Part shown: positions 9,181 through 18,428 of the stretch, in pieces
Position numbering within the stretch: the stretch's first letter is position 1
How the letters are laid out: the number at the start of each line of letters is the position of its first letter
IMG/VR virus record: IMGVR_UViG_3300009164_000291
Span: 1 to 27,485 of that record
Length of the DNA stretch: 27,485 bases
From: a virus
Strand: one strand, 5' to 3'
Notes under the pieces: generated by a model
What the model saw: only the letters and a program-made list of their open reading frames with translations
Database searches by the model: none
Told to the model about the DNA's origin: nothing
Position numbers and translations under genes: made by a program

Positions 9181-10257
9181 TTAAAGGTTAAAGTTTGTTG
9201 TTAAAGATTGTATAGGTTGAGCTGTCCCATGTACATAATTAGTTAAATCATTAATGAATTGTACATTATAAGGACTTGATATGTTTATAGAATAAACTGA
9301 TTTTATAGCTTGATTATATTGATTATTTGCTATTATATAAATACCATTATTATATTCAAACATACCACAAGGATTCTTTATTCCCTGGGATGAAAGATTA
9401 ATATCTAGCTCTAGAGCTCCATCTGGAAAAGCATATTGTGAAATATAGAAAGTTGTAACATTATTACTCACTGTCTTATTTAAAAGAATCATCTTTTGAT
9501 CATCTACAACATTTGTTATAAAAAAATCACCCACTATTCTTCTGTTAGGTTCAATATCAAACACTTCATACCTTACAGAATCTGCATCATTTATATTTAA
9601 AACAATTAATTTAACAGGATCTGTTGATTCATCAAATGTATATATTAAACTATTATTCATTGTGAATATAGCATTTGGAAGAACTGATAGATTATTAGGA
9701 TAACGTATTTCTCTATTAAAAGATGCTGAAAATGGATTTAGTGTAATAGATGTTTCATATATCTTAGATCGATTATATAGATGTATAACATTTGGTAGAC
9801 CTTCTCCTGAACTTAAAGCTGTTCCTATTTCAGGAGAACATACATAGTTTACGAATTCTAATAATGTAGAAATTCTTGTTAATGGATTGTAATGATAAAT
9901 TTTTGAAGGAGCAATACTATTATCATTCATTAATATATAATCATTAGGAAGAGCTATTGTAGTGGTGGTAGTTGTAGTTGATGTACTAGTAGAAGTGGAA
10001 GTGGAAGAGGTACTAGTTGTAGTGGTTGGTCTTATACAAGAGCTAAGATAAGTTATAAATTCATCATTGAATGTTGGATTGTTAGTCAACTCATTAAGAA
10101 TCATATCTGTTATATTCTCATCAGTTAAAACTGCATCTATATGTTCTAATGCTAATGTAACATTTTGACCATCAAGTAGTGGTATACATGATAGTGCTTC
10201 TCCTATGTAAGAAACAAAATCTGTGTGTGTTTTTATATTACTATTACAATGTGACAT
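9181..10257 (-). CDS. Anchor, Thr linker and propeller-like adhesin
   Basis: A 358-residue protein in three parts. Residues 1-77 are the first anchor module (YIGEALSCIPL from 17) ending SSCIRP. Residues 78-100 are a Thr/Ser linker. Residues 101-358 form a beta domain with repeated strands of the type YHYNPLTRISTLL, IFTMNNSLIYTFDES, TTFYISQYAFPDGALELDI and FEYNNGIYIIANNQ. The spacing and aromatic-rich strands suggest a beta-propeller or similar repeat domain, which is inference. It would present a receptor-binding head on a flexible stalk. The gene lies directly after the anchor-only gene and 11 bases before the 154-residue gene. Confidence 0.75.
   Translation of the reverse strand: MSHCNSNIKTHTDFVSYIGEALSCIPLLDGQNVTLALEHIDAVLTDENITDMILNELTNNPTFNDEFITYLSSCIRPTTTTSTSSTSTSTSTSTTTTTTTIALPNDYILMNDNSIAPSKIYHYNPLTRISTLLEFVNYVCSPEIGTALSSGEGLPNVIHLYNRSKIYETSITLNPFSASFNREIRYPNNLSVLPNAIFTMNNSLIYTFDESTDPVKLIVLNINDADSVRYEVFDIEPNRRIVGDFFITNVVDDQKMILLNKTVSNNVTTFYISQYAFPDGALELDINLSSQGIKNPCGMFEYNNGIYIIANNQYNQAIKSVYSINISSPYNVQFINDLTNYVHGTAQPIQSLTTNFNL
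9958..10026 (-). repeat. Thr/Ser linker between anchor and beta domain
   Basis: Twenty-three consecutive Thr or Ser codons encode residues 78-100, using a mix of ACA, ACC, ACT, AGT, TCA, TCC and TCT. The tract follows Cys-Ile-Arg-Pro. Confidence 0.9.
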
Positions 10258-10467
10258 CTAATTACTTAAGTTTGAGTTCCAAATAAGCTCAATAAAATTA
10301 TTTCTAAAAGCACTGTCTGTATTCAATCTAATTATAAATTTATTAACCAAGTTTGCTGGAGATAATATACTGTCTATCTTTTGTATTATTAAAGAAAGAT
10401 CATTACATGTATTTACATTTATATTAGAAAGATCTTCTCCAATGTATATTATATCATTTGTATTCAT
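10258..10467 (-). CDS. Free-standing anchor-module protein (69 residues)
   Basis: The protein consists of little more than the first anchor module: YIGEDLSNINV at residues 8-18, then LSLIIQKIDSIL, then a helical end (FRNNFIELIW). It lines up along its length with the first 75 or so residues of the next protein (358 residues): YIGE at the motif start, ID-x-(I/V)-L in the middle and (D/N)xxFIxxI/L near the end. It has no Thr linker and no distal domain. The stop TAG directly abuts the next ATG. It may be a fibre gene that lost its distal part by deletion, or a small partner that fills or caps the same docking site. Confidence 0.68.
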   Translation of the reverse strand: MNTNDIIYIGEDLSNINVNTCNDLSLIIQKIDSILSPANLVNKFIIRLNTDSAFRNNFIELIWNSNLSN

Positions 10468-10482
10468 GTGTCAAATATTAAT

Positions 10483-12201
10483 TTATCTGTTTGTTGTAGT
10501 GCTTGTAGTTGTAGGAGCAGGAGCAACTATTACAGTGATAGTATCTGTAGCAGAACAATCAAATCCACTATTATCAGTTCCTATCACTCTATACACCCAT
10601 GTACCTGCATCTGTAGGAGTGATAGTTTCAGGAGTGTTTGCTATCATTGGTAATCTTCCAACAATTCCATTTCCTTCTATATTAAAATCATATGTATTAT
10701 ATGTTTGATTTACATATGCAACTGTTGCATTAAATGATTCACCAAGTGTAATATTATAAGTGTTAGCTAATAATGAGATTTGATCAGGCTGTATTATAGT
10801 AACATCAATTCGTACTTTTGGTCCTTCACATCCACGAAAGAAAACTTCTGATACAAACAATACAAAAATAGTTATACCATTTTCCCCTACTGCTGTATTA
10901 TATCTATTACTTGTACCTTCCTGTAAAAGATTAAGATCTGCATCATACCATCTAAATGTTGGTGTTATACTTCCAGAATTAGAACTTACTTCTGCAGAAG
11001 GATATCCATATCCACATTGTTGGTTATTGTTATTTACAGATACTGCTTGAGGAACATCATTATTTACAAACACTGTACCACTTTGTATAGCTGAACAAGT
11101 ATCATCATTCAATGTTGCTGTAAGAACAAATTCATTATCTGCAATTATAGATCTTGTAATAGTGTGACTAGGACCTGTTAAATATGTATTTCCAAATACA
11201 TCATGCCAAGAATAACCACTTGATGGTACACCTGGAGCATATGCATTTAATTGTATTGTAACATTATTTCCATCATTACATGCTTCAATTGGTGTAACAC
11301 TAAAAGTTTCTATTACAGTATATAACTTAGTTTGTATAGTTATATTTGCATATGTTCTACATTTGATATAAAATGGTTCTTGGCTATCTGGAGCTAGAGC
11401 TAGTAATGTGTATGTATAAGTTCCAGGAATTGTAGGAGTGATGGTTGGATTTCTTAATGTACTACCTGTTGGCATACCACTACCTATAGCAGGAGAGGCT
11501 GTCCATTGATATGTTACATATGGATCTGTTGTAACAGGAGTGTAGTTTAATTCAAAAGACTGTCCTAAACATGATACATCTCTTGTACTAGTGAGTGCTA
11601 TCTCTGGAGATGGTGTTACTGTTGCTACTACAAGTGTTCTTAAAGTACTTTCACATCCTTTACTATTTACAACAGATACATAAAAGTAAGTGGTTTCTGT
11701 TATAACATAATTTACTAAAAGAGCAGTGTGTTCATTTGGTATGTATTCTCCACCTGTTTCAGTTAAATACCAATTATAAGTAGGACCATAAGGAAGAAGA
11801 AAACATGTAGGAACATTAGGTCCACATTGTATAGATCCATAACCAGTTGATGTATTAATAGGAGGTTTACAAGGAACTTTAAAAAATTCATTACACATTA
11901 AACTTCCTGAATTTCCTATACAATCAAATCTTTCTGTATTATCAGGAAAGCAATCATGTGAACAATCTTCGTTATTTAAATTATTTGGAGTTTCTATACA
12001 AATTGGAATATTATCTTGTAATGCAGTGATGAATAATGACGTAACACCAGCAGGACAAATTGCTGAGTTTATAGAACTAAGAACAGATGTTAGAGATGCA
12101 TTAGTTGAAACATTAATGTTTGCTAATGCAGGTCCATTATAGACAACATCATCAGATGTCACTTCTACACTTTTACATATATCTATTCCACAATTTGTCA
12201 T
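10483..12201 (-). CDS. Adhesin with Ig-like domains and Thr tail
   Basis: A 572-residue protein. Residues 1-48 carry the first anchor module with two leading Cys (CGIDIC) and YNGPALANINV. The rest looks like several Ig/PKD-like beta-sandwich domains in a row. Typical marks are YNWYLTETGG with a paired Cys, the run YTPVTTDPYVTYQWTASP, PTIPGTYTYTLLALAP, then GYSWHDVFG, FRWYDADLN, and a last one with TPTDAGTWVYRVIGTDNSG. About five domains fit by eye. It ends in a PTTTSTTTNR tail. Such domains are common in Bacteroidota surface adhesins and in phage structural proteins, where they bind glycans or decorate the particle. A surface-binding fibre is likely. Confidence 0.78.
   Translation of the reverse strand: MTNCGIDICKSVEVTSDDVVYNGPALANINVSTNASLTSVLSSINSAICPAGVTSLFITALQDNIPICIETPNNLNNEDCSHDCFPDNTERFDCIGNSGSLMCNEFFKVPCKPPINTSTGYGSIQCGPNVPTCFLLPYGPTYNWYLTETGGEYIPNEHTALLVNYVITETTYFYVSVVNSKGCESTLRTLVVATVTPSPEIALTSTRDVSCLGQSFELNYTPVTTDPYVTYQWTASPAIGSGMPTGSTLRNPTITPTIPGTYTYTLLALAPDSQEPFYIKCRTYANITIQTKLYTVIETFSVTPIEACNDGNNVTIQLNAYAPGVPSSGYSWHDVFGNTYLTGPSHTITRSIIADNEFVLTATLNDDTCSAIQSGTVFVNNDVPQAVSVNNNNQQCGYGYPSAEVSSNSGSITPTFRWYDADLNLLQEGTSNRYNTAVGENGITIFVLFVSEVFFRGCEGPKVRIDVTIIQPDQISLLANTYNITLGESFNATVAYVNQTYNTYDFNIEGNGIVGRLPMIANTPETITPTDAGTWVYRVIGTDNSGFDCSATDTITVIVAPAPTTTSTTTNR
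10492..10512 (-). repeat. Short Thr/Ser tract at the C-terminus of the Ig-like adhesin
   Basis: Seven codons encode residues 564-570 (TTTSTTT) just before the final Asn-Arg; a Pro-rich APAP precedes them. Confidence 0.75.
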
Positions 12202-12221
12202 TTGTATTAGTTAGTTTTAAA

Positions 12222-14009
12222 TTATAATTTAACTTTTACAACATCTTCATCTCTCCATAAAGTTCCTGGAGTAAGACCTGTTGGTGATGTTGGTAGATTT
12301 CTAAATATATTCTTTTCAGCATTAAATATATTTGTATCTTTTGTTCCAAAACCAGCATCACTAATATCTCCTTGAACTATACCATAAGACTTTGTAATTG
12401 TTCCTTTTCCTGGAGTTCCATTAACATATCTTTGTAAGCTTTCAATCCATAAACCTATACAATTACTTATTGTTCCATAATATGCAGGAACAATAGGGTT
12501 TCCACTAACAGCTGAAGGAACTGATGGAGAAGTTGCTCTAAATGCAACATATGTAGTTAAATTAGTAGGAGTGGTTGATATATAATCATATTTTAAAACA
12601 GGAATAGTAGAAATAGTTGTTCCCCAACTAGCTGGTGTAGTTCCTGTTGCTACAAAATAAGTTCCTTGATTATTGTTAGGTGCTCCTACATTTGTAAAGT
12701 TCATTCCTGATGAAACTCTATTTATAGTGTAACCTTGTCCAATTATTAATACACCACTACTGATTCCTAAAGTTTCAGGTTCTCTTTGAAAAATACCATT
12801 TGCAACAACTCCACATAATGTACCAGTTATACTAGCAGCTGGAGCAAAATAAACACCACCACTAACTCCAGCCATATAACCATATTGAAAGTCTACATTT
12901 TGTGTAACTCTAGTTCCAGATAATGCAGCACCTCCAGAAAGTCCATTCATTGAATTAATATTAGCAATAAGTGGTTCTATTGTATTTAATAAATATACTT
13001 CACTACCTGTAGTTCCATAACCACTACCAGCTATATTTCTTGGATCAATTGCATTATATACAAATAATTTTTGACGTGTATTATCAGTACGATTGAAACC
13101 ATATTGATCATATCCAATAGCAACACAGTTACCAAAATAAGTATCACCTGCAAACTCATTATGATCAAGTGAACCTTTTTGTTGAATACCATAAGAGTAA
13201 GTAGTATTTGTATTAATAACAGTGTTTGTTCTTTGATTATCAATTCTCAATCCTACTAATTCAGAAATAGTTCCAGTGTAAGGGGAGTTAGCATCTGATA
13301 CAGGAGGCATGATTCTATTATTAATAAAAATATCAATACTTGAATTATAAATAAAATAACCTTGTGATGCTGTTGCAGATATATTTCCATAAGATGTTAC
13401 TTTTGAACCATCATGTGCTCCAAAAATAAAACGGTTAAATCCAGCTGTATAATAAGCCTCTGATGATGAACTTGCTTCTATAGAAGTTTTTGCAGGATAA
13501 AAATTAAATAAATTTGATCCACCAGCTAGTGATAAAGAACTAGATAGATTTCCTTGAGTTACATCTTGATACAAACTAAAACTAGTAAAAGTTGCACTAA
13601 GTCCTGAAGAAGAAATTGGAAATCTTGTCTCTATTTTTTTATCAAAAGTTAAATTTTTGCCAGCAATATCTATTTTTGTATCTTCCAATAGTGTTCCACC
13701 TAAGTAAACTGCACTACTTCCTGTAGCACTTAACTTTAATCCATTATCTGCAGATATTTCTGATCCTAATGTTTTTGGAATAAGATTTGTATCTTCTATA
13801 CCATCTCTATACCAATATTCTGTAAATGTTCCACCAGTTAGTTTTATTCCTACAGTGAGACCTATATGTCTTTGTGGTTTAAGAATAGCACCATTAGCTA
13901 ATTCTTTTGTTTCATAGTAACCAGTTGCTCCAAGTATATTAACACCATATCTATTATCTAAAGGTTTACTAGATATAGTGTTAATGTTGTCATTTAAATT
14001 TATTGCCAT
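12222..14009 (-). CDS. Tail fibre with two YGI-Q modules
   Basis: A 595-residue protein. Residues 1-72 carry the second anchor module (PLDNRYG from 16, GLTVGI, EYWYRDG). Residues about 95-120 hold an LGG linker (VYLGGTLLEDT). The middle is beta-rich and Gly/Ala/Ser-rich. A module of form 'Leu-x-Ile-(Asp/Glu)...YGI-x-Q...Phe' occurs twice: near 250-290 (SYGIQQKGSLDHNEFAG) and near 520-560 (KSYGIVQGDISD, then TNIF). The end, TGLTPGTLWRDEDVVKVKL, is a short tip motif recalled from other Bacteroidota phage fibres. No enzyme residues are recognisable. A side-fibre adhesin role is likely. Confidence 0.75.
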   Translation of the reverse strand: MAINLNDNINTISSKPLDNRYGVNILGATGYYETKELANGAILKPQRHIGLTVGIKLTGGTFTEYWYRDGIEDTNLIPKTLGSEISADNGLKLSATGSSAVYLGGTLLEDTKIDIAGKNLTFDKKIETRFPISSSGLSATFTSFSLYQDVTQGNLSSSLSLAGGSNLFNFYPAKTSIEASSSSEAYYTAGFNRFIFGAHDGSKVTSYGNISATASQGYFIYNSSIDIFINNRIMPPVSDANSPYTGTISELVGLRIDNQRTNTVINTNTTYSYGIQQKGSLDHNEFAGDTYFGNCVAIGYDQYGFNRTDNTRQKLFVYNAIDPRNIAGSGYGTTGSEVYLLNTIEPLIANINSMNGLSGGAALSGTRVTQNVDFQYGYMAGVSGGVYFAPAASITGTLCGVVANGIFQREPETLGISSGVLIIGQGYTINRVSSGMNFTNVGAPNNNQGTYFVATGTTPASWGTTISTIPVLKYDYISTTPTNLTTYVAFRATSPSVPSAVSGNPIVPAYYGTISNCIGLWIESLQRYVNGTPGKGTITKSYGIVQGDISDAGFGTKDTNIFNAEKNIFRNLPTSPTGLTPGTLWRDEDVVKVKL

Positions 14010-14027
14010 TATGTTAGGTTTTATTTA

Positions 14028-17000
14028 TTAAGTGTATGATATAATTCTCCAGTCTGTTCCAGTATAGTATTCAAATCTATTGTCTTGAGTGTTATAAAAT
14101 AATTCACCCTGTTGTGCATCTGAAGGTCTACCAGCAGTTCCATAATACTGTGCCACTCTAATACCTCTTCTAGAACCTCTTTGATCTATCTGTGTATTAA
14201 CATTCATTGATTTACCATTCACCTCTACCAAACCCTGATCAGGTCTTCCATCAACAGTTCCTTCAGTTGCAATAACAGAAGCATATTTATCACTTGGTGA
14301 TACATAAGGATAAACTCCTTGAACAATAGAACCACTTGTCCATACTGCTGGTGAAACTCCATTTGATGTAAATGCCCATCCTGTTTGGTTAGAACTACCT
14401 TGTAAAGTTGTTCCTATACCATTACCAAAATTATCTCCACCTAATTTACTTACTAATTTATATCTATTACCATTATCTAGTAAATTACGTCCAGTGTATA
14501 TCTCAGTTTGGTCATAATAGTTAGCAATAACAGAACCATTTGTCCACGTTGTTGCTGTATATGTTCCAGTTCCTGCCACTTTAAATACCCATCCTTCTTC
14601 ACCAGCTGTTCCTGCTATTAATGAATAATTAGGGATTAAAGGAATATTAGCAAAGCTATCTGTGGAATATTGTTTTTTAGACTTTAATATATAAACTTTA
14701 TTATCTCCTTTAGTAAGAGTATATTTATTATTATAAGTTTGAATCCATAAATGATCACCAACTCTTTCATCATAGTAGTGAGCTAACTGAGAACCAGTTG
14801 TATTTGTTAATACAGTATTTTCAAAAATTTGAAAAGATTGAACATCAGTAGGTAACCATGTATTTGCAGCTTTATATCTTTCATAAGCTTTATATGCACT
14901 ACTAGTGTAATTTGTTGTAAATAATTCACTAGATGGTTTAGTTATAGTAAAATTACTAAGACTTCCAGCTCCATCTATAGTATCAGGAGAGTCTCTTAGT
15001 ACACTTGTGATATAGTTTTGGTTAAAGTCATACTCAGCTACTTTTACACCACTAGCAGTAGTAGAATATAAAACATTACTATCAACAACATTTAAACTAT
15101 TATTTATATATGTAGGCCCTTCAAATATATTTGTATCAGGAGAACCAGCCTGTACAATCCCATATGTTTTACTTATAGGAAAAGCTATTGTATCTTGTGA
15201 ATCTATGTATATACCTGCAGCTTGTGTTAAAGTTCCTCTAAAGTCAATATCTTTTATAGGAGATGTCACTCTTATTCCAATTAATCTATTAATTGTACCA
15301 AATCCTGTAAAATTACTTGATGTAGTTAATGAAGTGAGAGCACTATTATAATCTAATATATCTACATTTGCATTACCAATAGTATTATTTGCACTACTAC
15401 CTATATAATCCATATTACTAATAAGACCAGCATGATATGATGTAGGATCAAATAACTGTGTAGTGGGATTTTTTGGTGCTTCTAATTCGAAAGAATATTT
15501 AGAAACCAGTCCTGCAAAATTAGTATTAGCATTTGTATCACCACCAGTTACAAATCGAACTTTTGCTAAAGTTCCAACATTAAATTTATTTGCAGAAGTA
15601 GCTATTGCACCATTATTTAATAAAGTTAAAAGATGATTGTTGTCATTATTAGTTATTGTAGTGGAGGCTTCTGTTAATACTCCACCTAATTTTATATCAT
15701 TTGTTCCACTCAATCCATTACTACCTGTTGCTGTAGTAACTATATCTGTTATATCTGTTTTAGTTAATTGATTACTTTCACCAATAGAAACTACATATGT
15801 AGGTGTTTCATTAACAACAAGTCCAGCTATAGTGAGTGTATTTGTTGCATTGGTTGTAATAGTTCTTGCTGAAGTAAGTGTTCCTCCAAGTTTTATATTA
15901 CTACCTGTTGATTTAGTAACACCATCATCAGCTGTAATACCTGATGCTGTGATATATGCATTACTATCTAAACTACCATCTCCTTTTACAAATTGACTAG
16001 AGGTTCCTGATATATATGATATTGCGCCAGATGCAGATTTAACTATTCCACTTCCTAATAGAGGTGCTTGATATGCTGTAGATACAGATATAATTCCATC
16101 AGTAGTAACATTTACACCTGATCCAATTTTTACACCACCTAATACAACTGATGTAGCTACAGGTACTGTAGTAGATATATTCCATGTTCTATCAGTAGAA
16201 AGATCTTGTTTAGTTCCATTTATTGTAATATTTCTAGCAGTTGGAGTGTATTCAGTACTATCATAAGATATAGTTGTACCACTTGCCTTTACAAATCCTG
16301 TACCATTAAGCTGAGTTTGTCCTCCTAATCCTGATAGAGTGTATGTAGGGACATTTAACACTCCTGATGTTAATGTACTTGATCCATTATTTCCTGTTAC
16401 AGTGAGAGATGTAAACAGTGCACTTTGAGGAGTTGGTATATTTAATACATTATTTACTAAAGTGGCTACTCCTGAACCTGTAGTTGTTAGACTTGTTATA
16501 CGATTATTATAAGCTGTATTCCAATTATTAGCTGAAGTTATTCTATCATCTGCTAGTTTACCATTCCATGTAAGAGTATGAGAGGTTCCTGAGGATACCA
16601 TTTGAACATTGGTATCACTAACAAAAGATTGTGTTGTTCCAGTTAATCCACCTAATGATACTATAGCAGAAGTTAAATATGCAGTAGCATCTGTTGACCA
16701 AGTTCCACTTGTATATCTTAATAATCCATTAGCAGGTGTTGTTACATAATAAGGAACTTTTGTAATGTCTATAGCAACACTACCAGATGTAGTGAATGTT
16801 GTAAAGCTCATACCTGTTCCTGCAGCTACACTTGTCACTGTACCACCACCACCAGTTATAGCTTGTGTACTAAGTACACCATCAGAATTTACAGTGACCA
16901 TTTTTACAATTCCTCCTGTTGCTAATCTAGGAAGAATAGTGCTAGTACCATCATCTTTAAATCTAACATTACCATCACCATCTGCTAGTAATATCCAATT

Positions 17001-18425
17001 ATTTGTACCACTAGGAAAAGTTGTAGATATTATATTACTACCTATTATTGTATTTTTATTACCAGTGGTAAATGAAGTACCTGTATTATACCCTATAAAT
17101 ATATTTGAATCACCAGATATTATATCAAAACCTGTAGAACTACCTAATATTGTATTATAACTACCTGTTCCTCTTCTAAATGCTGAACGTCCAATAACAG
17201 TATTATCACTTCCAGTAACAATACCATTACCAGAATTATATCCTACTGCAGTATTATTATTTCCAGTTGTATTACTATATAGTGCTCTTGATCCTATAGC
17301 AGAGTTAAGTTGACCAGATGTATTACTAAAATTTGCAAAAGGTCCTACACTAATATTATAAGTACCAGTTATATTATTTTGAAGTGCACTAGTTCCAATA
17401 GCTATATTATTATAACCTGTAGTATTTTTATAAAGAGCATATGAACCAAGAGCTGTATTATTATAACCACTTGAGTTTGCTGCTAAAGTACCAGGACCAA
17501 CACCTGTATTATATTTTCCACTAACACTATCAGTATTAGTAGAAAAAATATTATATTTACCAGTATTATTACCTATAAATAAATTATCTGAATAATTATT
17601 TCTTATTTCTGTTATTATAGTTTCACTACTATCAAGTAATTTAGTTGAAGGTATACTTGGAGTAATTATTTGTTTTACACTAATAATAATAGTACCAGCA
17701 AAATTATTTGTTGGTGTAATAACAAGTCCAGCAGTTGAATCAGTTACTTTTGGAGTAAAAGTATTTGATTTATAATGATCAATTTGAGAAGTATAGTCTA
17801 CAGATCTGTAAGTTTCTCCACCAAATGTAAGTTGAAATGAACCAGCTGTTCTAGTTACAGTGAAAGATATATAATAGTATTCTCCGGCAGTTGGAAGAAA
17901 AGAATTAGTTAATGGTAGTACAGGTCCTGCTGCATGAACCCATCCACTATCAAAGTTACCTGTCCATCCAGCAGAATTCCATCCTGTTGCTACTAATTCA
18001 ACTCCAAGAGTTGGTGTATCAGATTGAATGCTACCTTTAAAACTTTTTAAACCAGCAATAGTTTGAGCTGCTGTTGTAAGTATTCCAGGATTACTACCAT
18101 CAGCTGGACTTAATTGTAAACTGTTTCCAGATATAGTAGCAGCTTTAGAATCAGAAGTTGTATTGACATTTCCCATTGCTAATGTCTGTCCTGTTGCATT
18201 TTTTTCTACTAAATCAGCTTCAACATTTATATCATCTTTAAACCAATATTCTTTAACACCATTTCCATCAGCTATAGCAACTGTAAGACCTTTATATCTA
18301 AGACCTATTGCTACATTATCGATAACATCTTTTTTATTAATATAAGGAACTGTACCATTAAAGTATTTAGAATCTAATGGTATTTGTTGACCAACTATTA
18401 TATTATCTGATAATTGTATTGACAT
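14028..18425 (-). CDS. Giant tail fibre with 17-residue repeat region
   Basis: A 1465-residue protein. Residues 1-70 carry the second anchor module (PLDSKY at 16-21, GLTVAI, EYWFKDD). Residues 307-458 are nine tandem repeats of 17 residues of the type TALGSYALYKNTTGYNN, which resemble adhesin-head or beta-roll repeats. Residues about 510-900 are Gly/Ser/Thr-rich shaft with SVAAGTGMSF, then paired segments with LxxxxxGVLNVPT. Two LGG linker motifs (IKLGGTL and IKLGGVL) precede a YGIVQ module near 1085-1095. The last 35 residues (GRPSDAQQGELFYNT, then RFEYYTGTDW) form a terminal cap seen in other Bacteroidota phage fibres. No S74 chaperone triad is evident. It is likely the main long adhesion fibre. 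Confidence 0.78.
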   Translation of the reverse strand: MSIQLSDNIIVGQQIPLDSKYFNGTVPYINKKDVIDNVAIGLRYKGLTVAIADGNGVKEYWFKDDINVEADLVEKNATGQTLAMGNVNTTSDSKAATISGNSLQLSPADGSNPGILTTAAQTIAGLKSFKGSIQSDTPTLGVELVATGWNSAGWTGNFDSGWVHAAGPVLPLTNSFLPTAGEYYYISFTVTRTAGSFQLTFGGETYRSVDYTSQIDHYKSNTFTPKVTDSTAGLVITPTNNFAGTIIISVKQIITPSIPSTKLLDSSETIITEIRNNYSDNLFIGNNTGKYNIFSTNTDSVSGKYNTGVGPGTLAANSSGYNNTALGSYALYKNTTGYNNIAIGTSALQNNITGTYNISVGPFANFSNTSGQLNSAIGSRALYSNTTGNNNTAVGYNSGNGIVTGSDNTVIGRSAFRRGTGSYNTILGSSTGFDIISGDSNIFIGYNTGTSFTTGNKNTIIGSNIISTTFPSGTNNWILLADGDGNVRFKDDGTSTILPRLATGGIVKMVTVNSDGVLSTQAITGGGGTVTSVAAGTGMSFTTFTTSGSVAIDITKVPYYVTTPANGLLRYTSGTWSTDATAYLTSAIVSLGGLTGTTQSFVSDTNVQMVSSGTSHTLTWNGKLADDRITSANNWNTAYNNRITSLTTTGSGVATLVNNVLNIPTPQSALFTSLTVTGNNGSSTLTSGVLNVPTYTLSGLGGQTQLNGTGFVKASGTTISYDSTEYTPTARNITINGTKQDLSTDRTWNISTTVPVATSVVLGGVKIGSGVNVTTDGIISVSTAYQAPLLGSGIVKSASGAISYISGTSSQFVKGDGSLDSNAYITASGITADDGVTKSTGSNIKLGGTLTSARTITTNATNTLTIAGLVVNETPTYVVSIGESNQLTKTDITDIVTTATGSNGLSGTNDIKLGGVLTEASTTITNNDNNHLLTLLNNGAIATSANKFNVGTLAKVRFVTGGDTNANTNFAGLVSKYSFELEAPKNPTTQLFDPTSYHAGLISNMDYIGSSANNTIGNANVDILDYNSALTSLTTSSNFTGFGTINRLIGIRVTSPIKDIDFRGTLTQAAGIYIDSQDTIAFPISKTYGIVQAGSPDTNIFEGPTYINNSLNVVDSNVLYSTTASGVKVAEYDFNQNYITSVLRDSPDTIDGAGSLSNFTITKPSSELFTTNYTSSAYKAYERYKAANTWLPTDVQSFQIFENTVLTNTTGSQLAHYYDERVGDHLWIQTYNNKYTLTKGDNKVYILKSKKQYSTDSFANIPLIPNYSLIAGTAGEEGWVFKVAGTGTYTATTWTNGSVIANYYDQTEIYTGRNLLDNGNRYKLVSKLGGDNFGNGIGTTLQGSSNQTGWAFTSNGVSPAVWTSGSIVQGVYPYVSPSDKYASVIATEGTVDGRPDQGLVEVNGKSMNVNTQIDQRGSRRGIRVAQYYGTAGRPSDAQQGELFYNTQDNRFEYYTGTDWRIISYT
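17052..17507 (-). repeat. Nine tandem 17-residue (51-base) repeats inside the giant fibre
   Basis: The repeats run from residue 307 to 458. Eight are 17 residues and one is 16. The pattern is (T/I)-x-(I/V/L)-G, four to five variable positions including Ala, a polar stretch, T/S-G, then x-x-N. Examples are TALGSYALYKNTTGYNN and SAIGSRALYSNTTGNNN. A tenth partial unit (TIIG) follows. The strict period and Gly/Asn positions suggest a repetitive beta-coil, as in trimeric adhesin heads. DNA identity between units is moderate, so the repeats are old. Confidence 0.9.
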
Positions 18426-18428
18426 ATA

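Noticed and set aside
9958-10026. The Thr-tract DNA as a CRISPR array or a diversity-generating template repeat.
   Set aside because: It is simple-sequence coding DNA in frame within proteins, with no spacers, no reverse transcriptase gene and no matching variable copy in the window.
13031-13243. Minus-strand frames of 63-82 codons at 13031-13243, 20681-20929 and 24189-24380.
   Set aside because: They lie inside larger genes in another frame and have Ile/Leu-rich products typical of out-of-frame A/T-rich DNA.
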